Shown: one piece after another, positions 59,999 through 64,000 of the stretch
Layout of the letters: each line of letters begins with the position of its first letter
Position numbering within the stretch: position 1 is the first letter of the stretch
Assembly: GCF_001969445.1 (NCBI RefSeq)
Contig: NZ_CP017297.1
Location: 3,038,001-3,102,000, forward strand
Source of the DNA: Brachybacterium sp. P6-10-X1
GTDB lineage: Bacteria > Actinomycetota > Actinomycetes > Actinomycetales > Dermabacteraceae
DNA: 64,000 bases
Reading direction: 5' to 3'
The notes under the pieces: model-generated
The model's database searches: none
What the model saw: the letters and a program-made list of their open reading frames with translations, nothing else
Told to the model about the DNA's origin: nothing
Position numbers and translations under genes: made by a program

Positions 59999-60897
59999 GC
60001 ACGACGACCGGAACCGGCTTCGTCAGCACCTACGAGGAGGTCACCCGCGTCCGTCTGGAGGACCCGGGCCGGATCGCCCGCCTCGCGGCCACCCGTCGCC
60101 GCCGCACCGTCGCCGACACCGACGGCACCATGATGGTGATCGCCGCAGACCATCCCGCCCGCGGCGCCCTCGGCGTCGGCAGCCGCCCGCAGGCGATGGC
60201 CAGCCGCCGTGAGCTGCTGGACCGCATGCGCGAGGCGTTGGCCGTGCCCGGGGTCGACGGGGTGCTCGGCACCGCCGACATCCTCGAGGACCTGCTCCTG
60301 CTGGGCGCTCTCGAGGACAAGATCGTCTTCGCCTCGATGAACCGCGGCGGCCTGCAGGGCAGCTCCTGGGAGATCGAGGACCGCTTCACCGCCTACGACG
60401 CGTCCGCCATCGCCGCCTCCGGCTTCGACGGCGGCAAGATGCTCACCCGCATCGACCTCGACGACGACCGCACCTCCTTCATCCTCGAGGCCAGCGCGCA
60501 GGCCGTCACCGACCTGGCCCGCCACGAGCTGATCGCCATGGTCGAGCCGTTCCTGTCCTCCCGCCCCGGCGGCGGGAAGATCGTCAACGACCTCACCCCC
60601 GAGGCGGTCATACGATCCATCCACATCGCCCAGGGCCTCGGCGCCACCAGCGCCTACACCTGGCTGAAGCTGCCGGCCGTCGAGGACATGGAGCGGGTCA
60701 TGGACGCCACCACGCTGCCCGCCCTGATCCTCGGCGGCGACCCCGCCGACGACGACCCCGGCACCCTGCGCGCGACCTGGAAACGGGCGCTGGACCGACC
60801 CAACGTGCGCGGGCTCGTCGTCGGCCGCACCCTGCTGTATCCCGCGGACGACGACGTCACCGCCGCGGTGAGCGCGTCCGTGGACATGCTCCGCTGA
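59995..60897 (+). CDS. Cgl0159-family (beta/alpha)8 aldolase, probable 2-deoxy-5-keto-gluconate-6-phosphate aldolase
   Basis: A 300-residue DeoC/FbaB-like barrel of the family first noted next to iolC in Corynebacterium (Cgl0159). It has MMVIAADHPARGALG near residue 45, GGKMLTRID near 145, and a YTWLKLP segment whose Lys225 could be a Schiff-base residue, as in class I aldolases. No IolJ homologue is seen, so this enzyme probably cleaves the iolC product to malonate semialdehyde and dihydroxyacetone phosphate (inference). Coupled to iolC by ATGA. Confidence 0.82.
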   Translation: MSTTTGTGFVSTYEEVTRVRLEDPGRIARLAATRRRRTVADTDGTMMVIAADHPARGALGVGSRPQAMASRRELLDRMREALAVPGVDGVLGTADILEDLLLLGALEDKIVFASMNRGGLQGSSWEIEDRFTAYDASAIAASGFDGGKMLTRIDLDDDRTSFILEASAQAVTDLARHELIAMVEPFLSSRPGGGKIVNDLTPEAVIRSIHIAQGLGATSAYTWLKLPAVEDMERVMDATTLPALILGGDPADDDPGTLRATWKRALDRPNVRGLVVGRTLLYPADDDVTAAVSASVDMLR

Positions 60898-60953
60898 GCC
60901 GCCCGCGGGGTGTCGCCGGTTCTGCGTCGTCGACCGGCCGCGTCGGTCGGCCC

Positions 60954-61003
60954 CGTCGGCCCACCTCATCGACCGCCTCGTCGGCCCACCTCATCGACCG
61001 GCC
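60954..61003. repeat. 25-base tandem duplication upstream of iolB
   Basis: Two adjacent 25-base copies (60954-60978, 60979-61003; 23 of 25 identical), containing CGTCGGCCCACCTCATCGAC, end just before the iolB ribosome binding site. Confidence 0.78.
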
Positions 61004-61023
61004 CTTTCGACAGGAGAGAGATC

Positions 61024-61926
61024 ATGACGACCGTTCCCGACAGCGCCGAACTGCACCTGCCCGCCGGCTCGACCGGCCGCGGCACCTACGAGGCGATCAT
61101 CGACCCCGGAGCCCGCGACGGCTGGGTCCACACCGGGCTGCGCGTGCTCGCCCTCGGCCCCGACGAGAGCGAGATCGTCACCGCGAACAGTGTCGAGGTG
61201 ATGGTGGTGCCGCTGAACGGCGGCTGCGACGTCTCCGTCGGCGGCGAGCGGTACTCGCTGCGCGGCCGCACGGACGTGTTCGCCGGCGCGACCGATGTGC
61301 TCTACGTGCCCGTCGGCTCCCAGCTGACCGTCTCCTCCGCCGACGGCGGCCGCTTCGCCCTGGCCACGGCCGTGGCCACGACGGAGCACCCGGTCGCGCT
61401 GATCCGCGCCGAGGACGTCCCGGTCGAGGTCCGCGGCGGCGGGAACATGACCCGCCTCGTGCGCAACTTCGGGACCGTCGGCTCCTTCGACGAGATGGAC
61501 AGTCTGATCGCCTGCGAGGTCATCACCCCCGGCGGCAACTGGTCCAGCTACCCCGCCCACAAGCACGATACGACGGTCGACGACGGCGAGCACCGCGAAT
61601 CGGAGCTCGAGGAGATCTACTACTACGAGATCCAGGACGCCCCCGACGGCGGCCCCGGCTTCGGCTACCACCGGACCACCTCCAGCGGCGAAGGCACCGA
61701 GATCGACGTGCTCAGCGAGGTGCGCAGCGGCGACAGCGTGCTGGTCCCGCACGGCTGGCACGGCCCCTGCGCGGCCGCCCCCGGCCACGCCATGTACTAC
61801 CTCAACGTGATGGCCGGCCCGGAGCCCGAGCGCGCCTGGAACATCACCGACCACCCCGAGCAGACCTGGGTGCGCGGCACCTGGGACGAGCTCGGCACCG
61901 ATCCGCGCGCCGGCGACTTCCGCTGA
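61024..61926 (+). CDS. iolB: 5-deoxy-glucuronate isomerase
   Basis: A 300-residue bicupin of IolB length. The second cupin has the metal-binding YPAHKHD (near residue 178) with following Glu in SELEEIYYYE and His in VLVPHGWHG. It converts 5-deoxy-glucuronate to 2-deoxy-5-keto-gluconate. ATG 61024 follows GGAGAGAG; the open frame extends upstream through the tandem duplication and is not used. Confidence 0.95.
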   Translation: MTTVPDSAELHLPAGSTGRGTYEAIIDPGARDGWVHTGLRVLALGPDESEIVTANSVEVMVVPLNGGCDVSVGGERYSLRGRTDVFAGATDVLYVPVGSQLTVSSADGGRFALATAVATTEHPVALIRAEDVPVEVRGGGNMTRLVRNFGTVGSFDEMDSLIACEVITPGGNWSSYPAHKHDTTVDDGEHRESELEEIYYYEIQDAPDGGPGFGYHRTTSSGEGTEIDVLSEVRSGDSVLVPHGWHGPCAAAPGHAMYYLNVMAGPEPERAWNITDHPEQTWVRGTWDELGTDPRAGDFR

Positions 61927-61964
61927 CCGCGACCCAGATCCCGACCACACCGCAGGAGACCCTC

Positions 61965-63005
61965 ATGACCTCCACCGCCCGCAGCGATATCCCCCCGGAC
62001 GTGCGCGTCGGCGTCATCGGCGTCGGCCAGATGGGCGCCGACCACGTCGCGCGGATCACCGAGCGCATCAAGGGCGCCCGCGTCAGCGTCGTCGACGACT
62101 ACGTGCGCGGGACCGCCGAGAAGGTCGCCGCCGGCGCGCCCGGATGCCGCGTCGCCGAGTCCTGGCAGGAGCTGATCGCCGCCGACGACGTCGACGCCGT
62201 GCTCATCGCCAGCCCCGGTCGCTTCCACCGCGAACAGGCCACCGCCTGCATCGACGCAGGGAAGCCCGTGCTGTGCGAGAAGCCGCTGGCGATGACCCCC
62301 GAGGACGCCTACGCCGTGGTCGAGGCGGAGAAGGCGGCCGGTCGGGCCTACGTCTCCCTCGGGTTCATGCGTCGCTTCGACCGCGAGTACGCCGAGCTCA
62401 AGGACGCCCTGGACGTCGGAGAGCTCGGCGAGATCAGCGTCATCAACTGCAAGCACCGCAACGCCCACACCCTGCCCGGCTTCGACGACACGATGATGGT
62501 CCACGACTCCGCAGTCCACGAGATCGATGCGATCTCCTACTTCCTCGGCGAGGTGGTCACCGAGGTGCAGACCGTGCTGCCGGTTCCCGGGCCGCGGGCC
62601 GACGACGGCCAGCACGACCCGATGCTCCTACTGTTCCGCACCGCCTCCGGCCGCATCATCACCGATGAGCTGTACGTCAACACCGACTCCGGCTACGAGG
62701 TGCGCACCGAGGTGCTCGGCTCCGCGGGGATCGCCACCATCGGCCAGGAGATCCATCGGGTGACCACGCAGCAGGCCGGCGGGCGATGGAGCGGAGCGAT
62801 CCACCCCGACTTCCGGCCCCGCTTCGTCGACGCCTACGACGCCGAGGTGCAGGCCTGGGTCGCGGCCGTGGCCGACGGCAGCTTCGTCGCCGAGCGTTCG
62901 GCGACCACCTGGGACGGCTATCTCGCCGCGGCCACCTGCGCCGCCGCCGAGGAGTCGCTGACCGCCGGCCGATTCGTCCCGGTGGCCACGCGGCCGCGTC
63001 CCTGA
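61965..63005 (+). CDS. iolG: inositol 2-dehydrogenase (Gfo/Idh/MocA family)
   Basis: A 346-residue NAD-dependent dehydrogenase. It has GVIGVGQMGADHVARI near residue 17, CEKPLAM with catalytic Lys near residue 105, and HDSAVHEIDAISYFLGE near 181, which holds the Asp and His of the inositol dehydrogenase active site. This last motif is the reason for calling this one, rather than the other two Gfo/Idh genes, IolG. It oxidises myo-inositol to 2-keto-myo-inositol. ATG has GCAGGAGACC upstream. Confidence 0.9.
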   Translation: MTSTARSDIPPDVRVGVIGVGQMGADHVARITERIKGARVSVVDDYVRGTAEKVAAGAPGCRVAESWQELIAADDVDAVLIASPGRFHREQATACIDAGKPVLCEKPLAMTPEDAYAVVEAEKAAGRAYVSLGFMRRFDREYAELKDALDVGELGEISVINCKHRNAHTLPGFDDTMMVHDSAVHEIDAISYFLGEVVTEVQTVLPVPGPRADDGQHDPMLLLFRTASGRIITDELYVNTDSGYEVRTEVLGSAGIATIGQEIHRVTTQQAGGRWSGAIHPDFRPRFVDAYDAEVQAWVAAVADGSFVAERSATTWDGYLAAATCAAAEESLTAGRFVPVATRPRP

Positions 63006-63118
63006 TGCTCTACTGGGGACGACGCGCGGGAAGCGCAGGCGGCACGGGACGGGCGGGACGCGCCGGATGACGGCGCCGGCGCCCCGCAGCAGCACGGCAC
63101 GGACGACGAGGAGGGGTC

Positions 63119-63877
63119 ATGGGCCCACGCACTGACGACGGCACCACCCCTCTGCAGGTCGACATCGACCGCGGCTCGGCCGACCCGCTGTACCTGCAGC
63201 TGGCGCGGGCGATCGAGCGGGCCATCCACGACGAGCACCTCACCCCGGGCTCCCGGATCGAGAACGAGGTCGCCCTCGCCCGACGTCTGGGCCTGTCCCG
63301 GCCGACGGTCCGCCAGGGCATCCAGGAGCTCGTGGACAAGGGCATGCTGGTGCGCAAGCGCGGCGTGGGCACCCAGGTGGTGCAGGCCCCCGTGAACCGG
63401 CAGGTGGCGCTGACCTCGCTGTACGACGACCTGCGCACGGCCGGCAAGGCCCCGCGCACCGAGATCATCGAGTACCGCGTCGGGCGGCCGTCGGCGGAGG
63501 CCGTGGACCGCCTCCAGCTCGCCCCCGGAGAGCAGGTGCTGGATCTGATCCGGGTGCGGTACGCCGATGACGAGCCGTTGGCCGTCATGCGCAACACCGT
63601 GCCCGAGCGGATCGCCCCCTCCCGCGCGAGCCTGGCCGACAGCGGCCTGTACGCCTCGCTGCGGGAGGCCGGCATCGTCTCGGTGCTCGCGCACGAACGG
63701 ATCGGTGCCACCGTCGCCGACGAGGAGCATGCCGAGCTGCTCGACGAGGAGGTCGGCGCGGCCCTGCTGACCATGGAGCGGAAGTCCTTCGCCAACGACG
63801 GCAGCGTCGTCGAGTTCGGGTACCACGTCTACCGCGCCTCGCGGTATTCCTTCGAGGTCACGCTCGTCGACTCCTGA
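63119..63877 (+). CDS. GntR-family regulator with UTRA domain (HutC subfamily), probable inositol regulator
   Basis: A 252-residue regulator. The winged helix at residues about 20-88 (LARRLGLSRPTVRQGIQELVDKGML recognition region) is followed by a UTRA ligand domain (about 105-245) with EHAELLDEEVGAALL. Located at the end of the iol arm, it is the natural candidate to bind the TTGTCNGGACAA sites before iolD and iolC, with an inositol intermediate as inducer (inference). ATG follows GAGGAGGGGTC. The remaining 123 bases of the window after its stop show no gene. Confidence 0.9.
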   Translation: MGPRTDDGTTPLQVDIDRGSADPLYLQLARAIERAIHDEHLTPGSRIENEVALARRLGLSRPTVRQGIQELVDKGMLVRKRGVGTQVVQAPVNRQVALTSLYDDLRTAGKAPRTEIIEYRVGRPSAEAVDRLQLAPGEQVLDLIRVRYADDEPLAVMRNTVPERIAPSRASLADSGLYASLREAGIVSVLAHERIGATVADEEHAELLDEEVGAALLTMERKSFANDGSVVEFGYHVYRASRYSFEVTLVDS

Positions 63878-64000
63878 GGCGGGGTGCGCGGTTCGCGCCG
63901 TCAGGGGCGAGCCGGGGCGCGGTCCCGTCACCTATCGCGGCTGCGGTTCCCCGCTGCTCGAAGGAGGTCAGCGAGGCGACCCCGGGGACGGCCAGGGCCG

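Noticed and set aside
1-64000. tRNA, rRNA, CRISPR arrays, insertion sequences, integrase attachment sites
   Set aside because: I looked for cloverleaf-like short genes, regularly spaced repeats and transposase or integrase proteins and saw none; the short tandem repeats lack spacer structure.
63878-64000. Possible gene start after the last GntR gene (GAAGGAGGTC near 63959)
   Set aside because: No start codon follows at suitable distance before the window ends, so no gene can be supported.

Overview
This is high-GC (about 70%) actinobacterial DNA. It has many GTG starts, ATGA/GTGA stop-start overlaps, strong purine-rich ribosome binding sites, and many GntR, GntP and Gfo/Idh/MocA families. 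Gene content suggests a Micrococcales-type actinobacterium; Brachybacterium or a relative is a guess. I see no rRNA, tRNA, CRISPR, insertion sequence or phage gene. Almost the whole window is a catabolic island for sugar acids, polyols and glycans.

Layout. 1-3780: tail of a leucine/branched-acid (liu-type) operon: biotin carboxylase/BCCP, MaoC hydratase, CitE-like lyase, acyl-CoA dehydrogenase. 3912-4622: a GntR/FCD regulator. 4638-5555: a membrane protein of unknown role. 5759-12148 (minus): triosephosphate-isomerase-like protein, DhaK/DhaL kinase, GntP permease, an ApnO-type oxidoisomerase and an OiaC-type decarboxylase. Together these read as a D-apionate to L-erythrulose to tetrulose-phosphate route. 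A second GntR/FCD regulator at 12329 is divergent. 13188-19759 (plus): a six-gene operon (TIM-barrel isomerase, GntP, SDR, FMN 2-hydroxyacid dehydrogenase, D-2-hydroxyacid dehydrogenase, SDR) whose pathway I do not recognise. 19780-22106 (minus): MFS and KdgT transporters, then a LysR regulator. 23536-26742: TctCBA transporter. 26829-31256: non-phosphorylating L-rhamnonate pathway (SDR, zinc dehydrogenase, RhmD, FAH-family hydrolase). 31358-33318 (minus): Nramp-like transporter plus a small membrane protein. 33924-38894: 3-hydroxyacid dehydrogenase, GntP, DUF1537 kinase, LtnD-like dehydrogenase (tetronate-type pathway).

38926-46860: divergent mannoglycan locus (ABC importer without its ATPase; GH5 and GH38 glycosidases), probably for N-glycan core or high-mannose fragments. 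46963-63877: complete myo-inositol catabolic locus in two divergent arms: iolD, iolA, IolE-like, IolH-like and Gfo/Idh leftward; IolT-like transporter, Gfo/Idh, TIM barrel, tautomerase, iolC, aldolase, iolB, iolG and a GntR/UTRA regulator rightward.

Regulation visible in the DNA ties these units together. A palindrome ATCCTATAGGAT and variants lie upstream of at least six transport/catabolic units and of the first GntR gene, suggesting one sugar-acid regulon. CTTAAGCGCTTAAG-like LacI-type sites occur three times in the mannoglycan divergent region, although no LacI gene is present. TTGTCNGGACAA sites precede both arms of the inositol locus. The second GntR gene has its own TGGTCAACCGGTTGGCCA palindrome.
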